Source: Uliginosibacterium aquaticum
GTDB taxonomy: Bacteria > Pseudomonadota > Gammaproteobacteria > Burkholderiales > Rhodocyclaceae
DNA length: 64,000 bases
Reading direction: 5' to 3'
NCBI RefSeq assembly: GCF_012972705.2
Contig: NZ_JABCSC020000002.1
Span: 124,001-188,000, forward strand
The notes beneath the pieces are model-generated. The model did not search any database. It was not told where the DNA came from and saw only the letters and a list, made by a program, of their open reading frames with translations. Shown here piece after piece: positions 48,897 to 57,537 of this stretch (within the stretch, counting starts at the first letter, position 1; every line of letters begins with the position of its first letter). Both the position numbers and the translations under genes were made by a program.

Positions 48897-48988
48897 TTGC
48901 CGCCTACGCCTACTACTACGCGTACGACTACGACTGCCACAAAAGCGGCAGGGGCAGAGCGCAGGACGGAGCAGGAAACGGAGTTCAC
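48887..48988 (-). CDS. ivbL: IvbL-like valine-rich leader peptide
   Basis: A 33-codon ORF with GTG start ending in AFVAVVVVRVVVGVGGNAP and TAA. Ten of the last 18 residues are Val, and the end matches the E. coli IvbL leader (AAVVVVRVVVVVGNAP). The stop codon lies inside the antiterminator strand, so ribosome position couples to hairpin choice. The start is uncertain: there is no good ribosome binding site, and in-frame TTG/GTG codons upstream exist, but this GTG gives the known length. It senses charged tRNA-Val (and Leu is nearly absent). Confidence 0.8.
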   Translation of the reverse strand: MNSVSCSVLRSAPAAFVAVVVVRVVVGVGGNAP

Positions 48989-49111
48989 GAGAATTGCCAA
49001 ACCGAAGTGAGAAACGCGATCCAATTGAAGCACAGGGGACGACAACACACAAGTGTCCGAAGCGCCCGGAATAACCCTCAGGAAACAGTAGGTTTCATGG
49101 CGGGCAATACT

Positions 49112-50812
49112 TTATATCGTCCTGGCAGCAAGGGTTCTGGCCTTCAGAATTTCTTCATCCCGCAAGCATCTGCGCATGATCTTGCCGACGTTGGTCTTGG
49201 GTAATCCGTCACGAAACTCGACCAGATGTGGCACCTTGTAGCCTGTCAGGTATTGCTTGCAATGGGCAATCAGCTCCTTTTCCGTCAGCCCGGGCTGCTT
49301 GCGCACTACGAAGACCTTAACCGCTTCGCCTGAAAATTCGCTGGGCACGCCAATCGCAGCCACCTCCGCCACGCCCGGATGCGTTGAGACAATATCCTCC
49401 ACTTCGTTCGGATAGACGTTGAAACCGGAAACGAGGATCGTGTCCTTCTTGCGATCAACGATGCGCACGAAGCCCTGTTCGTCAATCAGCGCTACATCAC
49501 CAGTACGCAGATAACCGTCACGGGTCATGACCTGTGCCGTATCGGCCGGCGCATTCCAGTAACCACGCATGACCTGCGGCCCCTTCACGCACAGCTCACC
49601 GGGCTGGCCAAGTGCGACTTCGCAATCATTCTCGTCACGCAGAGAGATATCGGTAGAGGGTACAGGCTGGCCGATCGAGCCGTTGTATTCAGTCTGGTCG
49701 ATTGGGCAACAGCACACGCCGGGTGAGGCCTCAGTCAGACCGTAGGCTTCAATCAGAGTACTTCCAGTCAGTGCGCGCCAGCGCTCGGCAACAGTCTTCT
49801 GCAGCGACATGCCTCCGGAGAGCGACATCCGCAGATTGGAGAAATCCAGGGTCGGAAACTTTGGATGGTTCATCAACGCATTGAACAGGGTGTTGACCCC
49901 CGAAATCACCGACCAGGGATATTTCCCGAGTTCCTTGATGAAGCCGCCCATGTCACGCGGATTGGTGATCAGGAGATTGCGCGAACCGATCATGAAGAAC
50001 ACGAAGCAATTCACGGTCAGCGAAAAGATGTGGTACAGCGGCAAAGCAGTCACGATCAGCTCGCCCCCCCAGCGAAGCCGGGATCCGACCCACACATGGG
50101 CCTGCAGGAGATTGGCAAGAATATTGCCGTGGGTCAGCATCGCGCCTTTGGAAACGCCCGTCGTACCGCCGGTGTACTGCAGGAAGGCGATGTCCTCACG
50201 TGTCACCTCTACCGGGCGCAGGGTCTGCCGTGCGCCCAGACGCAGGCTCTCGCCGAAGCGGCGAGCCCCAGGCAACTGCCAGCGCGGCACCATTTTTTTC
50301 ACCCGGCGCACAACGAAGTCAACCAGAGAGCCCTTGAGCATGCCCAGCATCTCGCCAAGACTGGTGACCACCACATGCCGGACATCCGTGTTTGCAATCA
50401 CGCTCTGCAGGGTATGGGCGAAATTCTCCAGAACCACGATGGCCTCAGCGCCGGAATCCTTTAGCTGATGTTCCAGTTCACGCGGGGTGTAGAGCGGATT
50501 GCAATTGACCACCGTATAGCCTGCACGCAACGCACCGAACATGCATACAGGGTACTGCAACAGATTGGGCATCATCAGAGCGATACGTGCGCCCTTGGGC
50601 AACCCCAGTACGCCCTGCAGGTAGGCTGCGAAGCGTGCAGACAGCGCATCGACCTGACGATAAGTCAGCTCGGCACCCATGTTGATGAAGGCGACTTTAT
50701 CGCCCCACCGTGACACACCACGGGCGAAGAAATCCGCCAGTGAGCTGTATTCAGTCAAATCGATCTCGGCGGGCACCCCTGCCGGATAGCTTTTCAGCCA
50801 GATTTTCTCCAT
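49112..50812 (-). CDS. fadD: Long-chain fatty acid-CoA ligase
   Basis: A 566-aa ANL-superfamily adenylate-forming enzyme that activates fatty acids to acyl-CoA. The AMP motif is [20 protein letters not shown], then [10 protein letters not shown] and the hinge [25 protein letters not shown]; the fatty-acyl signature region and a late Lys in [11 protein letters not shown] are present. This fits FadD rather than acetyl-CoA synthetase. ATG 50812 is chosen (AAGGAAAG upstream); longer frames have no support. A hairpin covers part of the ribosome binding site. It is upstream of the ilv leader but a separate promoter between them is likely. Confidence 0.92.
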   Translation of the reverse strand: MEKIWLKSYPAGVPAEIDLTEYSSLADFFARGVSRWGDKVAFINMGAELTYRQVDALSARFAAYLQGVLGLPKGARIALMMPNLLQYPVCMFGALRAGYTVVNCNPLYTPRELEHQLKDSGAEAIVVLENFAHTLQSVIANTDVRHVVVTSLGEMLGMLKGSLVDFVVRRVKKMVPRWQLPGARRFGESLRLGARQTLRPVEVTREDIAFLQYTGGTTGVSKGAMLTHGNILANLLQAHVWVGSRLRWGGELIVTALPLYHIFSLTVNCFVFFMIGSRNLLITNPRDMGGFIKELGKYPWSVISGVNTLFNALMNHPKFPTLDFSNLRMSLSGGMSLQKTVAERWRALTGSTLIEAYGLTEASPGVCCCPIDQTEYNGSIGQPVPSTDISLRDENDCEVALGQPGELCVKGPQVMRGYWNAPADTAQVMTRDGYLRTGDVALIDEQGFVRIVDRKKDTILVSGFNVYPNEVEDIVSTHPGVAEVAAIGVPSEFSGEAVKVFVVRKQPGLTEKELIAHCKQYLTGYKVPHLVEFRDGLPKTNVGKIMRRCLRDEEILKARTLAARTI

Positions 50813-50814
50813 CG

Positions 50815-50846
50815 GCTTTCCTTGCTGATATTGCGGCGCAGCAAGG
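50815..50846 (-). promoter_or_regulatory. Hairpin covering the fadD ribosome binding site
   Basis: On the minus strand CCTTGCTG (50846-50839) pairs perfectly with CAGCAAGG (50827-50820). The AAGG of the AAGGAAAG ribosome binding site is inside the second arm, so the folded mRNA would partly hide the fadD start signal. Confidence 0.4.
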
Positions 50847-50903
50847 CTTTGGGGGCCTTTGCGCGGGCCCGAAGCATACCCCAGAGTACGTTGAACGAGG
50901 CTG

Positions 50904-51383
50904 TCAACGATCAGAGCAGTGCGTGCTGGGCTTGCCGATCGGCAAGACCTCATCAGGCCAGTTGCGGACGAAATTGCGCAGGATCAGGCTCTCGAAGCCC
51001 TGCTCCTCCAATACTGCTCGTGCCACATCGTGAAAAGACACCAGCCCCTGCAGCACGCCAGACTCCACTACAGGCAGATAGCGCTGATGGTGATCCACCA
51101 AATGGGTGCGCAACTCGTACAGATCCATCCGCGGATCCCCCACAGCCGGATCACGCAGCATCGCGTCGGCGACTGAAACGCCCTGCCAGAGTGCCCCGGC
51201 AGCATTGATTGCCGCCAGCGCCTCGCGGAAAGTAAGGATGCCAACCAAGGCGCCACGCTCAATCACCACCAGCGAACCGACGTCCTGCTCGCTCATCAAG
51301 GCCAGCGCATCGGCCAGCGTTTTCTGCGGCGAGATCGTGTAGAGCGTCTTGCCCTTGATGGCCAGTACATCACTCAGCAGCAT
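50904..51383 (-). CDS. Two-CBS-domain protein
   Basis: A 159-aa protein made of one CBS pair (Bateman module). The first CBS spans about 10-65 ([41 protein letters not shown]) and the second about 75-135 ([27 protein letters not shown]). Such modules bind adenine nucleotides or SAM and report energy state; no effector domain is attached, so it should act on a partner. ATG 51383 has GGAGG at good spacing. It lies between fadD and an orphan ORF, both on the same strand. Confidence 0.87.
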   Translation of the reverse strand: MLLSDVLAIKGKTLYTISPQKTLADALALMSEQDVGSLVVIERGALVGILTFREALAAINAAGALWQGVSVADAMLRDPAVGDPRMDLYELRTHLVDHHQRYLPVVESGVLQGLVSFHDVARAVLEEQGFESLILRNFVRNWPDEVLPIGKPSTHCSDR

Positions 51384-51401
51384 CGGGACCTCCACAACAG
51401 C

Positions 51402-51749
51402 TCAAGCTTGCTCGAACTTGATCTCTCCGGACTCTGAGAGCATCAGTAGCGCATTAACCCTGCGCCATGGAAAGATCACTCGCATCACTTCACGATAGCC
51501 CTCGATCTGCTGCCTGTAATCCGTGAGCAACGCGCCCGTCGGGGCATGCCCAATCGTGCAAAGCAGCACCCGGGCAGCGTCATAGGCGTCCGCCCACCAA
51601 TCAATGCGTCCGACTTTTCCATCCGTCGGCACGGAAGGCGTCTCATCCCAGGAATGCCGATAGCAGACAGAATCAAAGAAGCGTCGCAGCGCCAGACGCT
51701 CCGCAACGCTCAAGCTCTGGGAACACGCCCGGCAAGGGCCAGCCGGCAC
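51402..51749 (-). CDS. Hypothetical protein
   Basis: A 115-aa ORF with no family I recognise. It contains charged and aromatic stretches (ALRRFFDSVCYRHSW, RIDWWADAYDAARVLL, YREVMRVIFPWRRVNALLML) and no membrane helix or signal peptide, so it would be cytoplasmic. The frame stays open upstream; the annotated start is a GTG without a clear ribosome binding site and a TTG 12 codons later is an alternative. Its stop is 18 bp before the CBS gene start in the same direction, which argues for cotranscription. Codon use is like its neighbours. Confidence 0.5.
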   Translation of the reverse strand: MPAGPCRACSQSLSVAERLALRRFFDSVCYRHSWDETPSVPTDGKVGRIDWWADAYDAARVLLCTIGHAPTGALLTDYRQQIEGYREVMRVIFPWRRVNALLMLSESGEIKFEQA

Positions 51750-51922
51750 AGTACGCTTCGAGCCAGATGCAGGGCCTTGCCTAGACAGGGTGCCACCGCC
51801 ACACTCTGCAGCGGATCAAGGGCAGGCTCATGGTCGTGGAGTCTTTGCTGGTGACCCATCGAAGGCAATAGGGAGACGACGTAGGCGGGGCGGAAGGTAG
51901 AATCCGCAGACTTTCTCAAATA

Positions 51923-52570
51923 ATGTCACAGATGCCGCCCACCCGAATCTGTCTGGTCCGCCACGGCGAAACCGCCTGGAATGCCGAGCAGCGCCTGCAA
52001 GGCCATGAGGATATTCCACTGAACGCACGAGGACTGACGCAAGCAGTTGCTGCCGCACAAGCCCTGTCGTCACAACGCTTCGCCGCCATTTATTGCTCCG
52101 ACCTGCGGCGCGCTGCCGTTACTGCAGCCACCATAGCAGCCCTGCATGGTACCGAGGCCAGACTTGAGCCGCGGTTTCGCGAGCGTCACTTTGGAGCCTT
52201 GCAAGGCCTCACGCGTACGGAAGCAGAAGTACGCTATCCGGGCCTCTACCCCCGAATCCGAATGCGAGAGCCCGCAACCGTTCCACCTGACAACGGCGAA
52301 TCCCTGGCAGCCTTTGCCGAGCGAATCAGCTCTGTCTTGCTAGAACTAGCCCTGCGTCACCCGGGAGAAGATCTACTCGTCGTGAGCCACGGTGGCTGTA
52401 TGGACATCATGTACCGGCTGGTCACCGGCAAGCCGCTGGAGGAGCCGCGGGATTTCCCACTAAGCAACGCCACGCTGAACTGGATCAGCTATGAAGCCGG
52501 CAACTGGGCTCTGCTGAGCTGGGACGAACGCAGCCACCTGCAGACGAGCAGCGACGAAATCTCTGCCTGA
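51923..52570 (+). CDS. Histidine phosphatase family protein (GpmB/CobC-like)
   Basis: A 215-aa member of the phosphoglycerate mutase-like superfamily. The catalytic RHGET lies at residues 13-17 (phosphorylated His14), followed by [31 protein letters not shown], the Glu in [12 protein letters not shown] and the second His in [16 protein letters not shown]. The pattern fits a cofactor-independent phosphatase such as GpmB or CobC; substrate cannot be told. The second ATG, 9 bp into the frame, is an equally good start. It diverges from the hypothetical gene and precedes glyA. Confidence 0.87.
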   Translation: MSQMPPTRICLVRHGETAWNAEQRLQGHEDIPLNARGLTQAVAAAQALSSQRFAAIYCSDLRRAAVTAATIAALHGTEARLEPRFRERHFGALQGLTRTEAEVRYPGLYPRIRMREPATVPPDNGESLAAFAERISSVLLELALRHPGEDLLVVSHGGCMDIMYRLVTGKPLEEPRDFPLSNATLNWISYEAGNWALLSWDERSHLQTSSDEISA

Positions 52571-52650
52571 ACAAGCCCTTGCCTCTCGCCCGGGCAGCCA
52601 TGCCGGGTTATCATTCGCCTTTATCCCCCTCCGCTTTATGGCCTGACACC

Positions 52651-53901
52651 ATGTTCTCCAGAAAAGACTCCCTTGCCAAAATCGATCCCGAGCTGTTTGC
52701 ATCCATTTCCGATGAAAACCAGCGTCAGGAAGATCACATCGAGCTGATCGCCTCCGAAAACTACGTGAGCTGTGCGGTCATGGAAGCGCAGGGCTCGCAA
52801 CTGACCAACAAGTACGCCGAGGGCTATCCCGGCAAGCGTTACTACGGCGGCTGCGAGTACGTGGACGTGGCCGAGCAGATCGCCATTGACCGCCTCAAGG
52901 CGCTGTTCGGCGCCGACTGCGCGAACGTGCAGCCGAACTCCGGCTCGCAGGCCAACCAGGCCGTGCTGATGGCCTTCGCCAAACCTGGCGACACCATCAT
53001 GGGGATGAGCCTCGCTGAAGGCGGCCACCTAACCCACGGCATGCCGCTGAACATGTCCGGCAAGTGGTTCAACGTCGTCGCCTATGGTCTGGATGCCAAG
53101 GAAGAAATCGACTACGAGAAGATGGAAGCTCTGGCCCGCGAGCACAAGCCGAAAATCATCGTTGCCGGTGCTTCCGCTTACGCCTTGCGTATCGATTTCG
53201 AGCGTTTCGCCAAGATTGCCAAGGAAATCGGTGCGATTTTCTGGGTGGACATGGCCCACTACGCAGGCCTGATCGCCGCCGGTTACTACCCGAACCCGGT
53301 GCCGCACGCCGATGTGGTGACCTCCACCACCCACAAGACCCTGCGCGGCCCGCGCGGTGGTGTGATCCTGATGAAGGCCGAGCACGAAAAGGCCATCAAC
53401 TCCGCGATCTTCCCTGGCCTGCAGGGCGGCCCGCTGATGCACGTGATCGCCGCCAAGGCTGTCGCCTTCAAGGAAGCAGCTACGCCCGAATTCAAGAAGT
53501 ATCAGGAACAAGTGGTGATGAACGCTCGCGTCATGGCCCGCGTGCTGGGTGAAGAGCGCGGTCTGCGCATCGTTTCCGGCCGCACCGAGAGCCACCTGTT
53601 CCTGGTTGATCTGCGCAGCAAGAAGATCACCGGCAAGGAAGCCGAAGCCGCTCTGGGCCGTGCTCACATCACCGTGAACAAGAACGGTATCCCGAACGAC
53701 CCGGAAAAGCCCTTCGTCACCAGCGGCATCCGTATCGGTAGCCCGGCCATGACGACCCGCGGCTTCACGGAGATCGAAGCCGAGCGCGTTGCCCATCTGG
53801 TGGCTGACGTGCTTGATGCGCCGAACGACGAAGCGGTCGCCGAGCGCGTACGCAATGAAGTCTCGGCGCTGTGCAAGAAGTTCCCGGTGTACGGCGCGTA
53901 A
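52651..53901 (+). CDS. glyA: Serine hydroxymethyltransferase
   Basis: A 416-aa PLP enzyme converting serine and tetrahydrofolate to glycine and methylene-THF. The active-site lysine is in [17 protein letters not shown], the N-terminal signature is [39 protein letters not shown] and the C-terminal domain is complete. ATG 52651 gives the usual N-terminus; longer frames into the 5' region are rejected. Codon bias suggests high expression. It heads glyA-nrdR-ribD, though a strong hairpin separates glyA from nrdR. Confidence 0.97.
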   Translation: MFSRKDSLAKIDPELFASISDENQRQEDHIELIASENYVSCAVMEAQGSQLTNKYAEGYPGKRYYGGCEYVDVAEQIAIDRLKALFGADCANVQPNSGSQANQAVLMAFAKPGDTIMGMSLAEGGHLTHGMPLNMSGKWFNVVAYGLDAKEEIDYEKMEALAREHKPKIIVAGASAYALRIDFERFAKIAKEIGAIFWVDMAHYAGLIAAGYYPNPVPHADVVTSTTHKTLRGPRGGVILMKAEHEKAINSAIFPGLQGGPLMHVIAAKAVAFKEAATPEFKKYQEQVVMNARVMARVLGEERGLRIVSGRTESHLFLVDLRSKKITGKEAEAALGRAHITVNKNGIPNDPEKPFVTSGIRIGSPAMTTRGFTEIEAERVAHLVADVLDAPNDEAVAERVRNEVSALCKKFPVYGA

Positions 53902-53932
53902 GCCGCTTCAATACAACGGTGCAAAACCTGAT

Positions 53933-53986
53933 GCGACCGGATTCTGGAACGGATTTCTCCCGTACAGACCGGTCGCGTTTTCATTT
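53933..53986 (+). terminator. Intrinsic terminator between glyA and nrdR
   Basis: A long interrupted hairpin: GCGACCGG with CCGGTCGC outside, TCTG with CAGA and ACGG with CCGT inside, followed by GTTTTCATTT. It should limit read-through from the highly expressed glyA into nrdR. Confidence 0.8.
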
Positions 53987-54022
53987 GGCAGGCCCTTCAC
54001 AGCACGAGCACGAGCACGCACA

Positions 54023-54502
54023 ATGAAATGTCCGTTTTGCGGCACCCCATCGACGCAGGTCACCGACACCCGTGAAAACGAGGAAGGCGACCTGATCCGC
54101 CGCCGCCGTCGCTGCAACGAATGCGACAAGCGCTTCACCACGTATGAGCGCATCGAACTCAAGATGCCGCAGGTGGTAAAGAAAAATGGCAGCCGTGCGG
54201 AGTACGAGCGCGAAAAACTGCTGGGCAGCATGAAGCTCTCGCTGCGCAAGCGCCCGGTGACAGCGGAAAGCGTTGAAGCCGCGCTGGATCGCATCGAAGG
54301 CCGCCTGCTTTCCTTGGGTGAGCGCGAAATTCCAAGCGAAAAACTGGGAGAACTGGTGATGCGCGAATTGAAGCGTCTCGACAAGGTCGCCTACATCCGC
54401 TTTGCATCGGTCTACCGCAACTTCGAGGATGCGGAGGAGTTCTCCGAAGCCATCCGCGAAGTCACCACCCCCGCGAAACCCCGCCCACGTAGCCGCAGCT
54501 GA
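54023..54502 (+). CDS. nrdR: Transcriptional repressor NrdR
   Basis: A 159-aa ribonucleotide reductase regulator. The N-terminal zinc ribbon has two Cys pairs ([13 protein letters not shown] and [12 protein letters not shown]), followed by an ATP-cone ([25 protein letters not shown], then AAL...[29 protein letters not shown]). NrdR senses ATP/dATP and represses nrd operons. The start is set by the near-invariant MKCPFC; the longer frame is rejected. The nrdR-ribD order after glyA is conserved in many betaproteobacteria. It ends 2 bp before ribD. Confidence 0.96.
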   Translation: MKCPFCGTPSTQVTDTRENEEGDLIRRRRRCNECDKRFTTYERIELKMPQVVKKNGSRAEYEREKLLGSMKLSLRKRPVTAESVEAALDRIEGRLLSLGEREIPSEKLGELVMRELKRLDKVAYIRFASVYRNFEDAEEFSEAIREVTTPAKPRPRSRS

Positions 54503-54504
54503 TC

Positions 54505-55596
54505 GTGTTCCAGCCTGAAGATGAGCGTTTCATGGCCCGCGCCCTCGAACTTGCCGCGCGCGGCCTCTACACCACCATGCCCAACCCGCGCGTGGGTTGC
54601 GTCATCGTGCGCGAAGGCAAGATCGTCGGCGAAGGCTGGCATGAGCGTGCCGGGGAAGCGCACGCCGAAGTTCATGCACTGCGTCAGGCCGGCGCGCTGG
54701 CCAATGGCGCAACGGCCTATGTCACGCTAGAGCCGTGCTCGCACTTCGGTCGTACGCCCCCTTGCGCCCAAGCCCTGATCAACAGTGGTGTGCGCCATGT
54801 TGTATGCGCCATGCAGGACCCCAATCCGCTGGTCGCCGGACGCGGGCTGCAAGGCCTGCGTGAGGCGGGGATCGAAACCCGCTGCGGACTATTCGAAAAC
54901 CAGGCCCGTCAGCTCAACGAAGGTTTCGTCGCCCGCATGGAGCGCGGCCGCCCCTGGCTCCGGATAAAGTCAGCTGCCTCACTGGATGGCCGTACCGCAC
55001 TCGCCAATGGTGTGAGTCAATGGATCACCAGCCCCGAAGCACGACTTGATGGCCAACACTGGCGAGCACGCTCGTGCGCCATCCTGACCGGCATCGGTAC
55101 GGTATTGGCCGACGCCCCTCGCCTCACCGTGCGTGATATCGAACTTGTGCGCCAGCCACTTCGAATCATCGTCGACAGCCAGTTGCGCTGCCCACCCGAT
55201 GCAGCCGTACTGGCTGATGGCCGCGCCCTGATTGTGACCTGCCGCGCCGATGTAACACGCCATGATGATTTCACGAGCCAGGGGGTCGAAGTACTGCACT
55301 TACCCGGCACAGACAATCAAGTAGACCTCAGCGCCCTGCTCCGCGAACTGGGACGGCGCGGGATCAATGAAGTCCTCACCGAGGCCGGCGCACAGCTTAA
55401 CGGAGCCCTGATCACTGCCGGTCTAGCTGACGCCTTGCTGCTCTACCTCGCACCCAGCCTGCTGGGCAGCAGCTCGCGAGGCATGTTCGACTTGCCGGCG
55501 CTCGCTACGCTGACTGAGGCGCCTCGGCTCACTATCAACAGCCTTGAGCCTATCGGCCCAGATCTGCGCATCCAGGGCCAATTCAAGCACAACTGA
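54505..55596 (+). CDS. ribD: Bifunctional riboflavin biosynthesis deaminase/reductase
   Basis: A 363-aa enzyme for the second and third steps of riboflavin synthesis. The N-terminal deaminase has the zinc site HAE (53-55) with Cys78 and Cys87 in EPCSHFGRTPPCAQA. The C-terminal reductase begins near 150 (LRIKSAASLDGRTALANGVSQWITS) and ends with a NADPH-binding GINEVLTEAGAQLNGALI stretch. It starts with GTG 2 bp after nrdR, so translation is probably coupled. Length matches E. coli RibD (367). Confidence 0.95.
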   Translation: MFQPEDERFMARALELAARGLYTTMPNPRVGCVIVREGKIVGEGWHERAGEAHAEVHALRQAGALANGATAYVTLEPCSHFGRTPPCAQALINSGVRHVVCAMQDPNPLVAGRGLQGLREAGIETRCGLFENQARQLNEGFVARMERGRPWLRIKSAASLDGRTALANGVSQWITSPEARLDGQHWRARSCAILTGIGTVLADAPRLTVRDIELVRQPLRIIVDSQLRCPPDAAVLADGRALIVTCRADVTRHDDFTSQGVEVLHLPGTDNQVDLSALLRELGRRGINEVLTEAGAQLNGALITAGLADALLLYLAPSLLGSSSRGMFDLPALATLTEAPRLTINSLEPIGPDLRIQGQFKHN

Positions 55597-55641
55597 CAAC
55601 TTGTGTTTCCGCATGTGCTGACGCTGTGGCACAGATCACGC

Positions 55642-55660
55642 TGTAAGAAAACTTCTTACA
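55642..55660. promoter_or_regulatory. Perfect palindrome upstream of an orphan gene
   Basis: TGTAAGAA and TTCTTACA form a perfect dyad with a 3-nt spacer about 60 bp before the 103-aa ORF. It is most likely a regulator site; the family is not identified. Confidence 0.45.
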
Positions 55661-55718
55661 AAACAGCAAGCGAAAAACGTAGAGTTCGCTCAACAGAACT
55701 ACTACTAAAGCGCTAAAA

Positions 55719-56030
55719 ATGATTCCCGCAGTATCCGCCTTCGATTCCGCCCTGTTTGTTGGCGGAAACGCTCCAATCCCCAACATCGCCCCCGCAGCGG
55801 CTAGCGCAACCACGAACCTCAGCTCGGGGTTTGGAGAGCTGGCCGATGCTCTAATCCTGACCAGCCTGCTAAATCAGGATAAGGAAGACAACAGCGATCG
55901 CATGGTGCTTGGCGAATTGCTTATGTTCGGCGAGGCGCTTACGGCTGCCAGCAAAATCAGCCAGCAACTCGATTCGCTATTCGCCGGCATTAGCCAGTTG
56001 AGTGGCGTATCCGCCATCCAGTCAGCCTGA
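55719..56030 (+). CDS. Small hypothetical protein with Ser/Ala-rich start
   Basis: A 103-aa protein I do not recognise. Residues 1-40 are low-complexity (Ala, Ser, Pro, Asn), the rest forms amphipathic helices (ELADALILTSLLNQ, DRMVLGELLMFGEALTAASKISQQLDSLFAGISQL). No signal peptide or membrane helix is clear. A palindrome lies upstream and no ribosome binding site is obvious (the ATG follows GCGCTAAAA). It is placed between ribD and a moeB-like gene, convergent with the latter. The helix-rich, weakly hydrophobic make-up recalls secretion substrates or motility-linked small proteins, but this is speculation. Confidence 0.55.
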   Translation: MIPAVSAFDSALFVGGNAPIPNIAPAAASATTNLSSGFGELADALILTSLLNQDKEDNSDRMVLGELLMFGEALTAASKISQQLDSLFAGISQLSGVSAIQSA

Positions 56031-56039
56031 GCGAAAGCC

Positions 56040-56792
56040 TCAAGCCGGCGACCCGCACACCGTGCAATGTGGGTCCTGCGCATAACGCATTTCGCGCCAA
56101 CGCATTGCCAGGCCGTCTAGCACCAGTAGCCGCCCCACTAGAGGCTCCCCACAGCCAGCCAGCAGTTTGAGCGCCTCGGCCGCCTGCATGGATCCGACAA
56201 TGCCCGTCAGCGGAGCAAAGATGCCAGTGACTGCACAGCGCATTTCGGCCACATCCTCACCTTCAGGAAACAGGCAGTGGTAGCAAGGCTTGCCTGGCTC
56301 ACGCAGATCAAATACCGAAACCTGTCCATCAAAACGCACCGCGGCACCGGACACCAGCGGTTTGCAAGCGGCGACACAGACGCGGTTGATCGCGTGGCGG
56401 GTCGCAAAGTTGTCGGTACAGTCCAGTACCAGATCAACATCCTGCACAAGCGAAGTCAGCGCCAGTTCATCGAGTCTGGACTCCACTGCGCGCACCTGCG
56501 TGAGGGGGTTCACACGGGCCAGGCACTCCTTACCCGAGGCGGCCTTGTTGTGGCCGATCGAATCGGCCACATGCAGAATTTGACGTTGCAGATTCGAGAG
56601 ATCAACGGTATCACCATCGCACAGAACGATCTCTCCCACTCCAGCAGCGGCAAGATACATTGACGCCGGCGAACCCAACCCACCAGCGCCAACGATCAGC
56701 ACCCTGCTTGCCGAGATGGCCTCTTGCCCCTCAACACCCAATTCGGGCAGCAAGATGTGACGGGAGTAACGCAGAAGCTGTTCATCATTCAT
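56040..56792 (-). CDS. moeB: ThiF/MoeB-type adenylyltransferase
   Basis: A 250-aa E1-like enzyme that adenylates the C-terminal Gly of a ubiquitin-like sulfur carrier (MoaD or ThiS). The nucleotide site is RVLIVGAGGLGSPASMYLA, followed by DTVDLSNLQRQILH and the acidic DLVLDCTDNFATRH. The zinc Cys pairs are present: CYHC near 180 and CTVCG at the C-terminus. The sequence is equally compatible with MoeB, ThiF or HesA; symbol assigned by length and motifs. The ATG at 56792 gives the standard start. It is unpaired with moa genes here. Confidence 0.85.
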   Translation of the reverse strand: MNDEQLLRYSRHILLPELGVEGQEAISASRVLIVGAGGLGSPASMYLAAAGVGEIVLCDGDTVDLSNLQRQILHVADSIGHNKAASGKECLARVNPLTQVRAVESRLDELALTSLVQDVDLVLDCTDNFATRHAINRVCVAACKPLVSGAAVRFDGQVSVFDLREPGKPCYHCLFPEGEDVAEMRCAVTGIFAPLTGIVGSMQAAEALKLLAGCGEPLVGRLLVLDGLAMRWREMRYAQDPHCTVCGSPA

Positions 56793-56888
56793 CGCAAAGC
56801 CGCTGTACCCAAGCAAAGATGCAAGTGTAGCCGGTGAACGTAAAAGCCCGCAGACCTTGCGGCTGCGGGCTGTGGATCACGATGCGCT

Positions 56889-57416
56889 TCAAAGCGCTGG
56901 CTTTGCCGGCTCGACCTCTGCCTTGCGGCGCCGTGCTGGCTTGCGCCGTACTGCACCCGGGTCAAACTCGCCATCAAGTGATTTGAGCGCATCCTTGCGG
57001 GCCTTGAGGGCCATCTTGAAAGCGCCTTCCTCACCATACTTCTTGACGGAGAACTTCACCCGTTTGCGGCGCCCATCCGGCAGCGGCCAGGAGGCCACCC
57101 AGAACCAGCGCTGCTTTTCTTCCGGCAGATCGCGGGTTTCGGAGGCACAGTAGCGGCATACACCAACAACACCAGAACGATTGTTCTTCTTGACGATGTT
57201 GGAGTACTCGCGCATCGAGAAGGGTGGATGTTTTGCGATGACTTCATCACGGTACTGCTTGGCTGCCAGAAAGGATTTCTGCTTGCCGCCGTGCACGCCA
57301 TCGCTGAAATGCTTGCGGAAGATCTGGCCGCGCCGCTGAACGGTGACGAGCCAGCCGTGGGTACGGCTGACTTCGTTATCAACGCGGCTGATTCCGTACA
57401 CACTGCCTCGGCTCAC
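56889..57416 (-). CDS. AP2-domain protein
   Basis: A 175-aa protein with an AP2/ERF-like DNA-binding region near the N-terminus (YGISRVDNEVSRTHGWLVTVQRRGQIFRKHFSDGVHGGKQKSFL), a second AP2-type block (NNRSGVVGVCRYC, then RWFWVASWPLPDGRRKRVKFSVKKYGEEGAFKMA) and a basic C-terminal tail. The GTG at 57416 has GGAGG 7 nt upstream and gives the family N-terminus; an ATG 24 bp upstream lacks one. AP2 domains are best known in plants but also occur in bacteria, usually fused to homing endonucleases. Here no nuclease domain is attached. It probably binds nucleic acid; target unknown. Confidence 0.7.
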   Translation of the reverse strand: MSRGSVYGISRVDNEVSRTHGWLVTVQRRGQIFRKHFSDGVHGGKQKSFLAAKQYRDEVIAKHPPFSMREYSNIVKKNNRSGVVGVCRYCASETRDLPEEKQRWFWVASWPLPDGRRKRVKFSVKKYGEEGAFKMALKARKDALKSLDGEFDPGAVRRKPARRRKAEVEPAKPAL

Positions 57417-57506
57417 TTCAATCCTCCATCTGCTGTTCATTGGAACGGCGGCGATAGAGGAGATTTCGGCCTTGAATGGAGAAACTTTAGGGACGAAAGG
57501 GCAAAC

Positions 57507-57524
57507 GGCTCCTTGAAAGGAGCC
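57507..57524 (-). terminator. Hairpin after the formate/nitrite transporter gene
   Basis: GGCTCCT and AGGAGCC form a 7-bp stem with a 4-nt loop; on the minus strand it is followed by GTTTGCCCTTT. It is a weak terminator 14 bp after the transporter stop. Confidence 0.5.
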
Positions 57525-57537
57525 GCCGCCTCTGTCA

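Noticed and set aside
48762-49052. 96-aa frame overlapping the ilv leader
   Set aside because: Arg-rich out-of-frame translation of the Val-codon region; the attenuator peptide in another frame explains the sequence.
55625-55645. Sigma-54 promoter-like GG-N10-GC (TGGCAC...GC)
   Set aside because: The -12 block lacks TT before GC and the palindrome overlaps the expected start, so it is too weak to call.
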